This document shows positions 20,440 through 30,601 of a stretch of DNA of 64,000 nucleotides, piece after piece. How positions within the stretch are numbered: the first letter of the stretch is position 1; each line of letters begins with the position of its first letter. Origin of the DNA: Ancylostoma caninum (taxonomy: Eukaryota; Nematoda; Chromadorea; Rhabditida; Ancylostomatidae); assembly GCA_037903475.1 (NCBI GenBank), contig JBAJFG010000136.1:103501-167500 (forward strand), written 5' to 3'. A program made the position numbers and the translations under genes. The notes under the pieces are model-generated. The model saw only the letters and a program-made list of their open reading frames with translations, was not told the DNA's origin and searched no databases.

Positions 20440-21235
20440 CAATATCTCCTCTCAAAATGAAATAATTCCAATTTCCTCTGATAGTTGGCAGTAGACTCGT
20501 ACTCATAATCTCATCACAAAGTATGAACAAGATCCATTCAGCACTAACGATGCTGTGGGTAATGCGAGGTACCTTTTCACCTATGACTCCTACCAAAATC
20601 AATTGGATCCAATTCTTTTTTTTTTTGGATTTGGATAGAGCATTGCCAGATGCAGCTATGTGCCTATTTCCAGCCAGATCCGTGCAGAACCTGTCGTTTT
20701 ATGAGTGCTTACAGCAGTGCTGTAGGGAGAACTTTCGCATGATAACCAGTCAAACTCGTTTCAAAATCAAATAATTCCAGTTTCCTCTGGCGGTTGGCGC
20801 TAGAGTCTACTCGTAATCTTACTATAAAGTTCGAACAGGATCAGTTCCGTACCAACAGTGCCGTGAGTACCGCAAGGTACTTTTTAAGGTGTAACTCCTA
20901 TCAAAATCAATTAGATCAAACTATCTTTCAAAGTTAGATAGTACATTACCATTTGCAGTCATGTGCCTGTTTCCAGAAATGTCTGTGCAGAACCTGTACC
21001 CTTGTAAGCGCTGGAAGCAGTGCTTTTGGCAGAATTTTCGCATGATAACCCCACACTCTTGCCAAAATCAATTGATTCCAATTTCCTACGACATTAAGAG
21101 TAGGAGAAGTATTCGTAATCTTACTGTGAAATTTGAGCAGGATCCGTTCAGTACCAACGATGCTGTGGGTACTGCTAGGTACTTTTTCAAGTATAATTTC
21201 CAAAACAAACATTAATTTAACTCTCAATTCAGTCA
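20440..21235. repeat. tandem array of about 300-bp units
   Basis: Between two and three imperfect units spaced about 300-310 bp. Each contains AATTCCAATTTCCTCTG, CTCGTAATCTTACT, AACGATGCTGTGGGTA, AGGTACTTTTTCA, CAGATCCGTGCAGAACCTGT and TTTCGCATGATAACC. Frames are broken in all units, so it is non-coding repeat DNA. Confidence 0.75.
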
Positions 21236-21404
21236 GAATTGATAGAATTAATGAAAGGAAAATTCTTAGGTTCAATCTCCCTTCCTTCTCTTCTAAAAAA
21301 GTGGATGATTATTCAATCAAAGTCCAAGTCCCAGGTACGAAGTTTCTTTCGCTCACCTCATCGCAAGCCCCGCTAGCCTTGAGTCAAGTCTTTGCCGAAG
21401 TCTG

Positions 21405-21560
21405 TCCGTGAGGTATCATATCTATAGTATACCTACCGTAACCCTACAAAAATGGGGTTACGGTTCAAAATGAATATGATATTCGTGTTCAGCACCTCAA
21501 ATAACCTCCCCCCCTGTACCAAGTTTCAGGCGAAATTTTTCCTCGAAGTTTTTGGGTCCG
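21405..21560. repeat. dispersed repeat D copy
   Basis: Carries TACCTACCGTAACCC, AATGGGGTTACGG, GATATTCGTGTTCAGCACCTCAAATAACC and AGTTTCAGGCGAAATTTTT-type words shared with 29935-30374 in the opposite orientation. Confidence 0.55.
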
Positions 21561-21890
21561 TGGAAGTGGAATAATGCCGCCAAGTGAAGCGCGATCTCCT
21601 TCCGAGCTCCGCGCGATGTCCAGCCGAGCGGCCACTGCTAACCGACTGAGCCGGTTTCCCGACGTGCGCTCGACCGGTACGAGTGTCTGTCTGAGTTGTC
21701 GCGGCGAGGATTTCAGCGTCAATGGTAGTGCGTTTTTCGTAGACTTGGGAAGCATGGCGCGATCGTTCTGCTCGCGCTAGAACGAATCCTTGCCGCAGAA
21801 ACAAACTACGGCGTTTCGGTGATAGCTAGTCAGTTTTGCTGATAGTTAACATCAAATATGATGAGAACTATCAAAGAATCCTATGGTTTG
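21561..21890. repeat. GC-rich block plus dispersed ACATCAAATATGATG repeat
   Basis: From about 21700 this is the third member of the family described at 3786-3990 (GATAGTTAACATCAAATATGATG near 21843). The GC-rich front (21575-21700) has overlapping open frames on both strands, without motif support. Confidence 0.5.
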
Positions 21891-21892
21891 TT

Positions 21893-22118
21893 AGGGTAAA
21901 ATGGAGTTGGTGGGGGGGGGGGGGGGCACTTGGTATAAGTCGATAATATGACCTGTCCTACATGTTCTTACTTGTTTGTGTTTTAGGTAACTACTGCATA
22001 TTAGGAGAGCTGACAAGTCAGAGCGTTCTGGATGTGTCAGCTAACAAGTCAGAACGCGAAGGACAGGTCATATTATCGACTTATACCAGGTGGCCCTCAC
22101 CCCAACTCCATTTTCCCT
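21893..22118. repeat. palindromic MITE bounded by G tract, copy 2
   Basis: AGGGTAAAATGGAGTTGG at the left, CCAACTCCATTTTCCCT at the right, with a 15-base G tract just inside the left end. Inner arms TATGACCTGTCC/GGACAGGTCATA pair. It is about the same length as the copy at 2559-2773. Confidence 0.8.
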
Positions 22119-22465
22119 GGTATGCTATAGTCCGTTCCAAAAACGATAGTTGAGTACTTGTGCTCATGATCTGCATTTCTCGCCTGCCTCTCCGAATACG
22201 GCACTATATCTCGCATTTTCTATTTTTCTGGTATCTTCACAACTATGTTCCCTGGTGAAACACACTATATTATAGCGACGATTCCAAAGCGAGCGGCTCG
22301 GCTGCGCTGCGCGCTTTCCATGTCCGCGAAAAAAAAAACCCACCACCATTGAGGCTTACTATAACAAATAGTTAAGCTTCTAGGCTTGATCGGTGATTCC
22401 TGCACTTGGCCAAATTTATTCATTCGAGTGACGCAATCTTCCGCCCCATGTTAATAGCAGACAAA
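22119..22465. other. no recognisable feature
   Basis: No supported gene; small frames lack motifs. Confidence 0.3.
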
Positions 22466-22723
22466 CAGTGGCGGATGCAGAAAGTGGGTGGGGAGGGGGC
22501 CGTAGGAAAAAAAGTGGGATCTCCGCCGTTGTGGGGACCCGATGGAAAATGAAATTAATAAAAATATTGATTACAATAATAAATAATTAATAAAAATTAT
22601 ATTAAAAAAACATTAGGAATAAACAAGTGAAAATAAACTAATACAAGATTTTTATATGTATTGAAAAGTAATTTCAAAAATATGCCGACCCATTCTCGTG
22701 GGAGGGGCCTGCGTCCGCCACTG
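22466..22723. mobile_element. hAT-type MITE with 8-bp target duplication
   Basis: 258 bp with inverted ends CAGTGGCGGATGCAG and CTGCGTCCGCCACTG. Identical 8-bp direct repeats CAGACAAA flank it (22458-22465 and 22724-22731). The CAGTG terminus and 8-bp duplication are hAT hallmarks. The AT-rich interior has no ORF. A truncated, inverted relative is at 56267-56480. Confidence 0.92.
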
Positions 22724-22772
22724 CAGACAAAATATTTAGAGAACTATAATATGTACCAGAGAGAAAAAGAGA

Positions 22773-24667
22773 CTCGTATCTAAATCTACAACCGGCTGCG
22801 AGAGGCGCGCCCCATGGACCAGCGTCAATGCGGCGCGAAATTCGAATAAGGGCAGCGGAACGCGTGGCCAAAACGCGATTTCACTTACAAGAGGAAGGAT
22901 TTCTTGATTTTGCTTGCAGATTCGCTTGCGGATAGCCAACAGAGACGTCGATTAAAAGCCAGTGCTTAATATTTTGCAATAGACCGGGGATTAAAGCAAA
23001 ACCTCAAACAGAAAGCGGTTTTATGAGGTATACTTAATAAAATGGCTGTTAAACTTACTTAGAAGGTCTCCTACGAATGTTTCTTGTTTTCCTTCTACTC
23101 CTACTACTTCTTTTTTCTGTCTTCTATTCCCTCTGACTCCCCTGTCACCGTTCTTCCTTCTTTTTTTTCCCTCCTATTGTGTCTTCTTGTAGTTTCTCTC
23201 CCTATTGTTTGTTTTTTTTTTGTTTCCTTTTCTTCCCATCACGTTTTCTTTGTTTCTTTTGCATGCTGCTGCTTCGGTTTTGTTTCTACTTCTTGTCTTA
23301 GCTTTCTATCAGTAGTTTTCTTTCTTGTTTCTCTTGTACATCACAATTTGCCAGATAGTATGATGCACGACGAGGAAAATGCGGCTCAATTTGCAGATTC
23401 GCTTTGACCTGATCATGCTTCATGTCGGATCTGGGTAAATGCTGCATGCGGCAGAGTCCTTGTTAACAAAATCTACTTGACTTGTGAGAAAGGTGAGATG
23501 TGAGATTCGTACTTCGTCAGAATTGACTGGACTCGTCGGAGGTCTGAAGTCTTAATCTACTCAAGAAACTCCCTCGCTTCATTCACGTATAATTCGACTC
23601 CAGAACATAAGCAAGAAATGGCTGGCGGGCTCTTAGTCGGAAGCGAGCGCGCTCCACCGTGATTGCAGGCATTAGAACAGCATCGCAGTGCCTTTCTTTT
23701 GGTGTCGTGATGGTCATGACCAAGTGATAGAATTGTTTCACTTCCTCAATTTTCACAAGCTGCAAAATCTTTCGATTTTCTAGGATTCTGCGTGTATTTG
23801 CGAAGGTCCCACTGATCGACGAATGCATACCACTATTTAATCAAATGCAAGCGGCTTAACTAAAGTAACTGAAAACGTCTCAACATCCTTATGTTTCGAA
23901 GAATCTCTTCATTATGCCTACTATCGATTACAATTCACCCTGGAATTCATTTTCCTTCCTGAATCCTTAATTTCACCATTTCTTATATGAAGCGATGATG
24001 TTGAAGTTCCGTGACAGTCCAGAGATAGTGCTGCGCAAGAGAATATTTGTTGCAGCCGATCCATACAGCAGACCGTCTCGGGTAACTAGGTGCCCCCTTC
24101 CGGAAAAAGTAAAGTGAAGAAGGGCAAGGAACAACTACTCATAGACAAGAAGAAAAAACGAAAACGAAGCAGTAGCATGCAAAAGAAACAAAGAAAACAT
24201 GGTGAGAAGAAAAGGAAACAAAAACAAACAAACAATAGAGAAAGAAACTACAAGAAGACACATTAGGAGAGAAAAAAGAAGGAAAAAAAACAACGACAAG
24301 GGAGTTAGAGGGAAGAGAAGACAGAAAAGGAAGTAGTTGGAGTAGAAGGAAAACAAGAAACATTCGGAGGAGACCTTTCAAGTAAGTTTAACAGCCATTT
24401 TATTCAGTACACACCGTAAAACCGTTTTCTGTTCGAGGTTTTGCTTTAATCACCGGTCTATTGCAAAAGATTAAGCATTGGCACTTAATCGACGTCTCTG
24501 TTGGCTATCCGCAAGCGAATCTGCAAGCAAAATCAAGAAATCCCTCCTCTTTTAAGTGAAATCACGTTTCGGCCACGCGTTCCGCTGCCCTTATTCGAAT
24601 TTCGCGCCGCATTGGCGCTGTTCCATGGGGCGCGCCTCTCGCAGCCGGTTGTAGGTTTAGATACGAG
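22773..24667. mobile_element. 1.9-kb foldback element with 530-bp inverted arms
   Basis: The left arm, 22773-23307, starting CTCGTATCTAAATCTACAAC, is the inverted complement of 24137-24667, ending GATACGAG. The arms include CGACGTCTCTGTTGGCTATC, GGTTTTGCTTTAAT and a long TTTTCTT-rich tract. The loop of about 830 bp (23308-24136) has a minus-strand frame of 81 codons without recognised motif. Long frames inside the arms are mirror images of each other, so they are not genes. Confidence 0.88.
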
Positions 24668-25061
24668 TAGAAAGTACAAGTACACAGTCTTACAGTCCTT
24701 CTCAAAAAGGCAGACGGATTCCATTACTGCAGAAACGCGGTAGGATCCGCACAATGGATACAGAGAGAACATGCTCCAAGTGAGAGGGTCGAGTAGGTCC
24801 CTCAGCAATTGTGCAGGCGCGACGCCATGAAACCGCATGCGCAGCCCGCCTATCTTTTCGACAAGGACTGTAACTTTCAAAACAGTTCTCAGACGGATCC
24901 TCTGGCTCATTTCCCTTCATTCTTTCGAAATTTATAAGTAAAACGATGAAGAAAGCTGAGAGGCACCTTAACCCCAACACAAATGTAGTGGGCTATATGA
25001 AATATATGGACTGAATAAATAATGAAATAAACAGATACACGTAGAACATTGGACACGTTAC
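24668..25061. other. RYBP intron or 3' flank, nothing recognised
   Basis: Lies just beyond the second RYBP exon in the direction of transcription. No further exon with compatible phase was found here. Confidence 0.35.
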
Positions 25062-25166
25062 CTGCTGGCGGCCTTTTCCTGCTGTTGAACAACAAAATTT
25101 TGAACGACTTTCTGCATCTGCACAACATTCTCGTTCAGTCGGGGCTTTCGCGTAGATGTTCCCTTC
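25062..25166 (-). CDS. RYBP: RYBP/YAF2-like protein, coding exon 2
   Basis: Minus-strand exon of 105 nt bounded by an acceptor TTATTTGTAG just above 25166 and a donor CAG|GTAACG at 25061. Its first base completes the arginine codon split from exon 1. It then reads KGTSTRKPR followed by a Q- and V-rich helical stretch (NENVVQMQKVVQ, QQQEKAASR), corresponding to KGTSTRKPR and the following LVAQQVAQQ-type segment of animal RYBP and YAF2. RYBP is a nuclear Polycomb PRC1 subunit that binds DNA and ubiquitinated H2A through its zinc finger. The exon ends in phase 2. The C-terminal RING1-binding part was not found and may lie left of the window. Confidence 0.92.
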
Positions 25167-25376
25167 CTACAAATAACAGCACTCGACAAGTTGTCTATTA
25201 TTTTGAGGTGTGCACATACGTGCGTTAGGGACATAGAAGATTTCGCCGTCAGGGGACGGAGTGCTACAGTAACCCGACACCTGCGAATCTAAGCGAAATT
25301 GGCGCTGGAGCGCGCTATTTCACTCGGTTAAATATTCTGAGATTACGTGGGTGGTAGACATTTGACTCGACCGAGT

Positions 25377-26802
25377 CTCAGACAATAAGAACGGCCGACC
25401 CGCGGCCCCAAGTGGGCTTTCGGCCGACCCGCGGCCCCTAGTTTCTGGGCGGAGCTTGGGGACGGCCGACCCGCGGCCTCTAAAATTTTAGCGGACGACC
25501 CGCGGCCCTAATAATTTTTGCGGGCAAGCCGCGGCCCATGAATTGCGAAATACGTACCTTCGCTGGCGCTGACGCTCTCTAGTTCAAGTGTTCGCAGGTA
25601 AATCCTTCACAAGGAGCGTCTCATTTCCTACCGTCGCTGCTACTGTTGTGCTGCTTATATTGTTTTTTTTTTGTGATCCAGCTAAAACACTGCGTCTGCG
25701 CTTGTTTCTCAACGCTGTTTTCCTTGTCTCCTTGGGCGATTTAGTTCTTATCAAATACGCACTACTCGAATTTCTCAGTTTCAGGTCATGCCATAAGTTC
25801 CCGTATTCTGTCTCTCAAAAAAGCCGGTGTTAGAGGAGTTGCAGGTGGGTCAATTCATATTATATGTCACCGAACTTCTCTTCACCATTCATTTTCAGCC
25901 GCGACGTTCGTGCCTTCATTTACGAGGATGGCGCCATCGAATTCAAGTGGATTCCCAGAACTGCCAGTTTCTAATGGTTTTGGGCAGCTGAAGCGATTTT
26001 TTCATCATCTTCTTTCTAGAAACAAGCGAAAAGACCCCGGGCTGATTATGTACAATACCGAAAACGACGAGGATATGGATGTCATCTAGTGGGTTTTTAT
26101 CTTCTCACACACCTGGATTGAACTTGAAACACTTGTTCCTCTTTCAACGTCAAACTCTTTTAAGGCTGTAATGTTTTCAGAATGTGCTATACTATGGTGC
26201 CGATAGTAGAGAGTTGCCGCATAGATTCCATCTCAGCATGCTCTTCTAGTGAGTCTTCGCTACCGAAACCGCTATCAACGCTGCTCAAAAGTAGATTCAC
26301 TGTTAGTTCATTGAGTTTAGCCTTTTGTATAATTTATTTTTTCCTTGCTTGAAGTTCTTTTCCTCATTGGAACTGTTTTGTCTTCATTCGTTACCCGATT
26401 CGAAATTGTTCTAGATTTAATTCATCTAATGAACTCTATATCTTAGATGCGGAATTTGCACTGTATTGTCACATCATCACATAAGTTTCCTTGTTAGATT
26501 CCGATTTTGCTACTTGTAGTCAATTTTATTGTTAGATGCCAATTTCGTAATTTGTAGTTAATGCGTGCTTTATTCCATCCTCAGAAGAAATAAGTCATGA
26601 CTTTACCCCTTGAAGACATGAATAGAGCTTTAAATGGAGTCATATTAGAACGAAATGGAAGAATTCCGACGAAAGGGACGTCACCCCGCATTCCTGTTAT
26701 TGAGTCTGCGGGCGACCCGAGGCCCACTACCGGCTGCGCCGCGACCGCTTAACGTCCCACCCGCGGTCTTGGGCGGCGGGTCGTCCGTTCTTATTGTCTG
26801 AG
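25377..26802. mobile_element. inverted-repeat element with GGCCGACCCGCGGCC motifs, nested in FB-C
   Basis: The termini CTCAGACAATAAGAACGG and CCGTTCTTATTGTCTGAG are perfect inverted repeats of 18 bp, flanked by GT on both sides. It interrupts the FB-C terminus (CGACCGAGT...ATCGAGCCGAG) relative to copy 1. Just inside the left end are five GGCCGACCCGCGGCC-type direct repeats (25391-25535); GC-rich relatives lie at the right end. The interior contains exon-like sequence (see 25588-26100). Family unknown. Confidence 0.75.
25588..26100 (+). other. possible captured gene fragment with splice-like signals
   Basis: Inside the nested element the plus strand has an ORF from 25588. A donor-like TTGCAG|GTGGGT lies near 25844 and an acceptor-like CATTTTCAG near 25900. 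After the acceptor, two frames stay open; one reads RDVRAFIYEDGAIEFKW before a stop. A further acceptor-like TTTCTAG is near 26020. I do not recognise the peptides. Transposon-captured host exons or a relic transposase are both possible. Confidence 0.25.
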
Positions 26803-27905
26803 GTCTTATCGAGCCGAGTTTCGAATAAATCGACTTTCGAGTGGCTCGAAGTATCGACTATTCGAAGAAGGCCAAAAATCGAATCATTCGAAATGTGGAC
26901 TACTCGAAAAAGGCCGAAAATCGAATTATTCGAAATGTCGACTATTCGAAAAGGGCAGCTATTCGACTATTCGTCGAATAATTCGACATTTTTGACTCTT
27001 TAAATTGGCCAAATTGCACGATAAAACTGGCACGAAAGCCCTAGTCCATCCATTCTAATGTGTACGTATTTAAACCATTCCCATTAAAGTAATCAAATTT
27101 AAAATAGATAAATTAAAGTAATGGTACTAAGTTGCAGTATACGACTACTTGCTCATAGCGAAATGCTACCGAATACTTCTTTGGTTTCGCCACATTTATC
27201 CAGGACTTTATTACTGGCTAGATGAATTTTTGACTATAGGTTTTGAACTGGTCATTCTTCAAAAGCGCCACTCACGGAAGTCTTAGCGTCGCAGATTTCG
27301 CTGCTTCGGTGGTTCAAGGGACATAGAACTCATATTTAATGATGAAATAGGGATCAGGGGATCCAAGGGATCCCAAGGGATCAAGAAAAACAAGATGCCG
27401 TTTCCTGAGATGTTGTGCTAGCGTCTCTTTATACTCGCATGTCCTGCTGCAATGATGCCATGAGTTCTTGTGAAAGTAAGCTGGCGCAGCGGACATCAAA
27501 AAGGCAACCTTGACATCAGCGCTCACAATTTCTCCACAGGTAATTTGTGATTCATTGCCTTCTACTCGTTACTGCAACTCTATAGCAACCACTTACTCGA
27601 AGTACCACTCACCTGAGAAGTGGGAATTTCCGTAAGCGCTGCTTTTCATAAGAATGCTCAAAGACTGTAAACTCAGAGGATCTCCTACGGGACCCACAAT
27701 GAGAACCTGCTGACTCGGCAAAATATCGATACGAATATTCGAAAAACCTCAAAAATCGAATTGTTCGAAATGTCGACTACTCGAAAAAAATCCCGTCGAG
27801 TCAAACGTCTAGTAGCTTTAGCTCCAATGTAGCAGTTCTTCTGGCTTTTGGCTGCAATAAGCCTATTGATGTGGGTTCTAGCTGCAATCTAGCTAAATGG
27901 AGGAG

Positions 27906-28682
27906 TTTTAGGTACCATTTTATTGTGAAGCGAACGGGTTTCGTCCCGTTTAGGTGAGATTTAAGGCATGTAAGAAATTTTCAGACCAGTCATCCCCCTA
28001 CCGGCATGGTATTTATCTGTAGGACTTCGCTTCCACTTAGTTTGCTTGAAGTTCGTTTCCTTTCCTCCATTTGATTCTACCTATCTCATCCTTTTTCGTG
28101 CTATTTCAATATCTTACTTTTCAAAAACCTTTCTAGTTTGCCCTTGCTTGATGTAAGTAGCGCGGAAAGTCGCGCATTCGCCGTCTTGCATGATGAATTC
28201 GTCCTAGCTCGTTCTGGTATTAGATCCGCAACGAGTTGTTGGGACTTCCTCACTGGAATATGAAGACAATTTTGCTGTGCTTCTGTGTACGGATCTGTCG
28301 GAACTTTTACCATTCTCGACTTCTGTCGTTAGTTGAGTACCTTATTTTCGTCGGCAAGCTTCTTAAATGGAGATCCAAGTCAGTTTCTCCTCTCACATGA
28401 ACTATCCGCAATGCATGGTGACTGCTTTTCTTTCTATAAGGCTCTAAGATTGCGAGCAGAGAAACATTCGTTCAAAGTTCGCAGTGAGTCCCTTTTCTGT
28501 AGAACTGCTGCACTTACATTATTTTCGCGAATACTTTCTTGTGGATTTTTATCAGCATCAACATCCTCAATAGAACTTAACACTCCTATTCTGTTTCGTT
28601 TCAGAGAGACTAGAAAGTATTCTCAACGACTTTTTTGCAGTTCGCTAGCATTGGGTCTTCATAGGTTGCCTATATGAATATT
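27906..28682. other. unidentified interior of the outer intron element
   Basis: A minus-strand frame at 28101-28313 (70 codons) and a longer, interrupted minus-strand open stretch up to about 28670 have protein-like composition (PERARTNSSCKTANARL). They match no family I recognise. They may be remnants of the outer element's own protein. Confidence 0.25.
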
Positions 28683-29222
28683 TGATGCACTTAAAGGCAG
28701 CAGGAGCTGAAATTCTCGACTCTGAGCTGAGCTGCGGATGGTGAAGTACAGACTTAGCACATCATAAATGTGAAACGAACACAGGCAATGATGGCTGACA
28801 ATGACAGACAATGAGAGAAAATGGAACATTCGTCGCGAACACGCCCGGCTGTGTTCGTGAAAAATGGAACATTCGTCGCGAACACGCCTGGCAGTGTTCG
28901 TGCGCGGACGAGTTTTCCTCGGCGCGAAAGCCATTGCAGCGCGTGGTTTTGGCCGAGTCCCGCCATGAAACCCTGTGAATTGAATGCATTTCGTTTTCCC
29001 TTTGCGCCAAACCACGCACCGCAATGGCTTTTGCGCCGTGGAAAACTCGTCCGCGCACGAACAGGGCCAGGCGTGTTCGCGACGAATGTTCCACTTTCTC
29101 TGCAGGTAAGCCATGATTGTCTGTGTTCGTTTCACATTTATAATGTGCTGGATCTGTACTTCATCACCCACAGCTCAGCTCGGAGTCGAGGACTTCAGCT
29201 CCTGCTGCCTTTAATGCAATCA
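28683..29222. repeat. 540-bp near-palindrome
   Basis: The left arm (from GATGCACTTAAAGGCAGCAGG) is inverted at the right (CCTGCTGCCTTTAATGCAATC). The arms include AATGGAACATTCGTCGCGAA, CCGCGCGAACACGCC and GCGCGTGGTTTGG-type words. One left-arm block (GAACATTCGTCGCGAACACGCC) is tandemly duplicated at 28822-28885. Overlapping long frames on both strands are a palindrome artefact. Confidence 0.8.
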
Positions 29223-29644
29223 ATAAAGATGATGCTGATATGCTGAAAACTGCCTTTACAGCCAGAATAAGGCAAGACCTCTTTATTTCAGAATAAAATG
29301 GAGGCGCTAGAACTCTCCGATATAGCTAGAGTGCAGCTAGAACCCACATCAATAGGTTCATTGCAGGCAAAAGCCAGAAGAACAACTGCAATGGAGCTAA
29401 AACTGCTATGTAAACTCAGAAAGGTTAACCGAGTGAAGTAGCGCGCTCCAGCGCCAATTTCGCTCAGATTCGCAGGCGTTGGGTTACTGTAGCACTCCGT
29501 CCCCTGACGGTGGAATCTTCTCTGTGTTCAGTCTGTGTTCGGCATTATTTCTCTGTTTGAGAGAACTCGAGCGGTGAAATTGTTGAGAATCAATAGGATA
29601 AGTCACTGACTTAGCTGTATTCAGTTGCTGATTCTCTTACTAAC

Positions 29645-29784
29645 CTTGTGTCGCACATTTCGCATTTGAAAGCCTCAAAACGGTTTCGGTAAGTACATAC
29701 GGTGCACTCCCAGCTGCCTGCTTCGCATTCATCGATGGCGGGAACGTCTTCCTTCCGTACGCGTTTTTTACCCGTACCGGACAT
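29645..29784 (-). CDS. RYBP: RYBP/YAF2-like protein, coding exon 1 with RanBP2-type zinc finger
   Basis: Starts at the minus-strand ATG (29784-29782) and runs 140 nt to the donor AAG|GTTAGT. Residues 1-24 are a basic leader (SGTGKKRVRKED). Residues 25-47 form a RanBP2 zinc finger: W25, C27, C30, then TYRN, C41 and C44, ending DTR. Joining to exon 2 restores the CDTR-KGTSTRKPR context conserved in animal RYBP/YAF2, and the codon phase (2+1) agrees. The N-terminal length and finger spacing match vertebrate RYBP. As a PRC1.3/1.5-type adaptor it would promote H2A ubiquitination in the nucleus. Upstream is a short GC-rich segment; a promoter was not identified. Confidence 0.93.
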
Positions 29785-29934
29785 GTTCCACGTTCCGGAA
29801 GGGGGCGCCTAAAGCTTGCATTTCATTAGAGAGAAAACACGGACGGGATAAATCCGACAGAAGTTCGACGATTGTAACAAGAAAATAAGGCACTATTCGG
29901 CTAATTCTGCCCCAAAAATTTCGATGGAAAAAAT
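29785..29934. promoter_or_regulatory. presumed 5' flank of the RYBP-like gene
   Basis: The 150 bp upstream of the minus-strand ATG. It holds GGCGCCCCCTTCCGG-like GC-rich sequence near 29800-29815, then AT-rich sequence before repeat D. No TATA box or clear trans-splice acceptor was seen. Confidence 0.3.
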
Positions 29935-30374
29935 GGCCCAAACTTCGTGTACGGGGGTTATTTGAGGTGCTAAACGCGAATATCGTATCCATTTTGTACC
30001 GTAACTCCGTTTCTGTAGGGTTACGGTAGGTATACGGCGGATACAGTATGTCACAGACACAAGGACAGAACCCTCTCAAGCTCTGCATAGAGGGGTTGTT
30101 TTAGGCGCTGATCACGAATATCAACTTTATTTTGCATGCATGCTTCATTCTCTTCCCGAAATCGGCATTTTCTCCCAATTTCCTACCGCAAAACTACCAT
30201 ATCTCTGTGAAAATGAGGTTACGGTACAAATCGGATACATATTCGTGATCAGCGCCCAAAACAACCCCTCTATGCAAAATTTGAGAGGATTCTGTGAGAT
30301 GCCGTATCCACAGCATAACTATCAAAACGGAGTCACGGTACAAAATGGATACGGTATTCGTGTTCAGCACCTCA
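29935..30374. repeat. dispersed repeat D, several units
   Basis: Alternating inverted units: GGTGCTAAACGCGAATATCGTATCC, TACCGTAACTCCG, GGGTTACGGTAGG, CACAGAC, then GGTTACGGTACAAATCGGATAC and CAGCGCCCAAAACAACC in inverse orientation. It lies immediately upstream of the RYBP-like gene. Repeat D also occurs at 19550-19870 and 21405-21560. Confidence 0.6.
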
Positions 30375-30380
30375 AACAAC

Positions 30381-30594
30381 CGGGTGTGGGTCACGATGAG
30401 GCAAAAGTGGGATGGGCAATGTGTCTGCGATTGGTTCATTCGAGCCCCCGCCCCGCCCTTCAGGACCTACTCGCACTAATTCGCGCGCGATTTCACCATA
30501 GTTGCCCATGCAAATTTGAATGTGAGTGGGGACGAGTCAATGCCGAAGGGCGGGAAGACGCCGCCTCATTTTGCCTCATCATGACCCACACCCC
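30381..30594. mobile_element. 214-bp MITE with target duplication AAACAAC
   Basis: The ends GGGTGTGGGTCACGATGAGG and CCTCATCATGACCCACACCC are inverted. AAACAAC flanks both sides (30374-30380 and 30595-30601); adding a shared C would make it 8 bp, as in hAT insertions. It sits inside repeat D, whose unit continues on the far side. Confidence 0.82.
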
Positions 30595-30601
30595 AAACAA
30601 C

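Larger units (their letters stand above)
25355..27811. mobile_element. foldback element FB-C, copy 2 (Helitron-free)
   Basis: The ends TAGACATTTGACTCGA and TCGAGTCAAACGTCTA match those of copy 1. From about 26810 to 27811 it is the inverted complement of 16960-17511 plus 18883-19400. The Helitron is absent and the junction is at 27339/27340. A second element (25377-26802) sits near its left end. No clean target duplication is seen at this copy's ends. Confidence 0.85.
25237..29520. mobile_element. outer inverted-repeat transposon in the RYBP intron
   Basis: The ends are inverted: GTCAGGGGACGGAGTGCTAC at 25249 and GTAGCACTCCGTCCCCTGAC near 29488. Pairing runs about 110 bp, through GCGAAATTGGCGCTGGAGCG. 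It then continues from 27812 (TAGCTTTAGCTCC...CCTATTGATGTGGGTTCTAGCTGCA) against 29318-29408. The left arm is therefore split by the insertion at 25355-27811. The terminal repeat was about 210 bp. No transposase is recognised inside. Confidence 0.85.

Noticed and set aside
20440..21235. CRISPR-like or satellite array
   Set aside because: Units of about 300 bp with high divergence and no short-repeat/spacer pattern; ordinary tandem duplication in a eukaryote.
23583..23828. Minus-strand ORF with a stretch vaguely like the RYBP C-terminal strand region
   Set aside because: Available acceptors give the wrong phase and an early stop when joined to exon 2, and the similarity is too weak.
23084..24381. 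Phe/Ser-rich membrane-like ORFs
   Set aside because: Translation of TTTTCTT-rich foldback arms; present once in each arm in opposite orientation.
28659..29246. Frames up to 170 codons on both strands
   Set aside because: Overlap on opposite strands of a near-palindrome; no domain.
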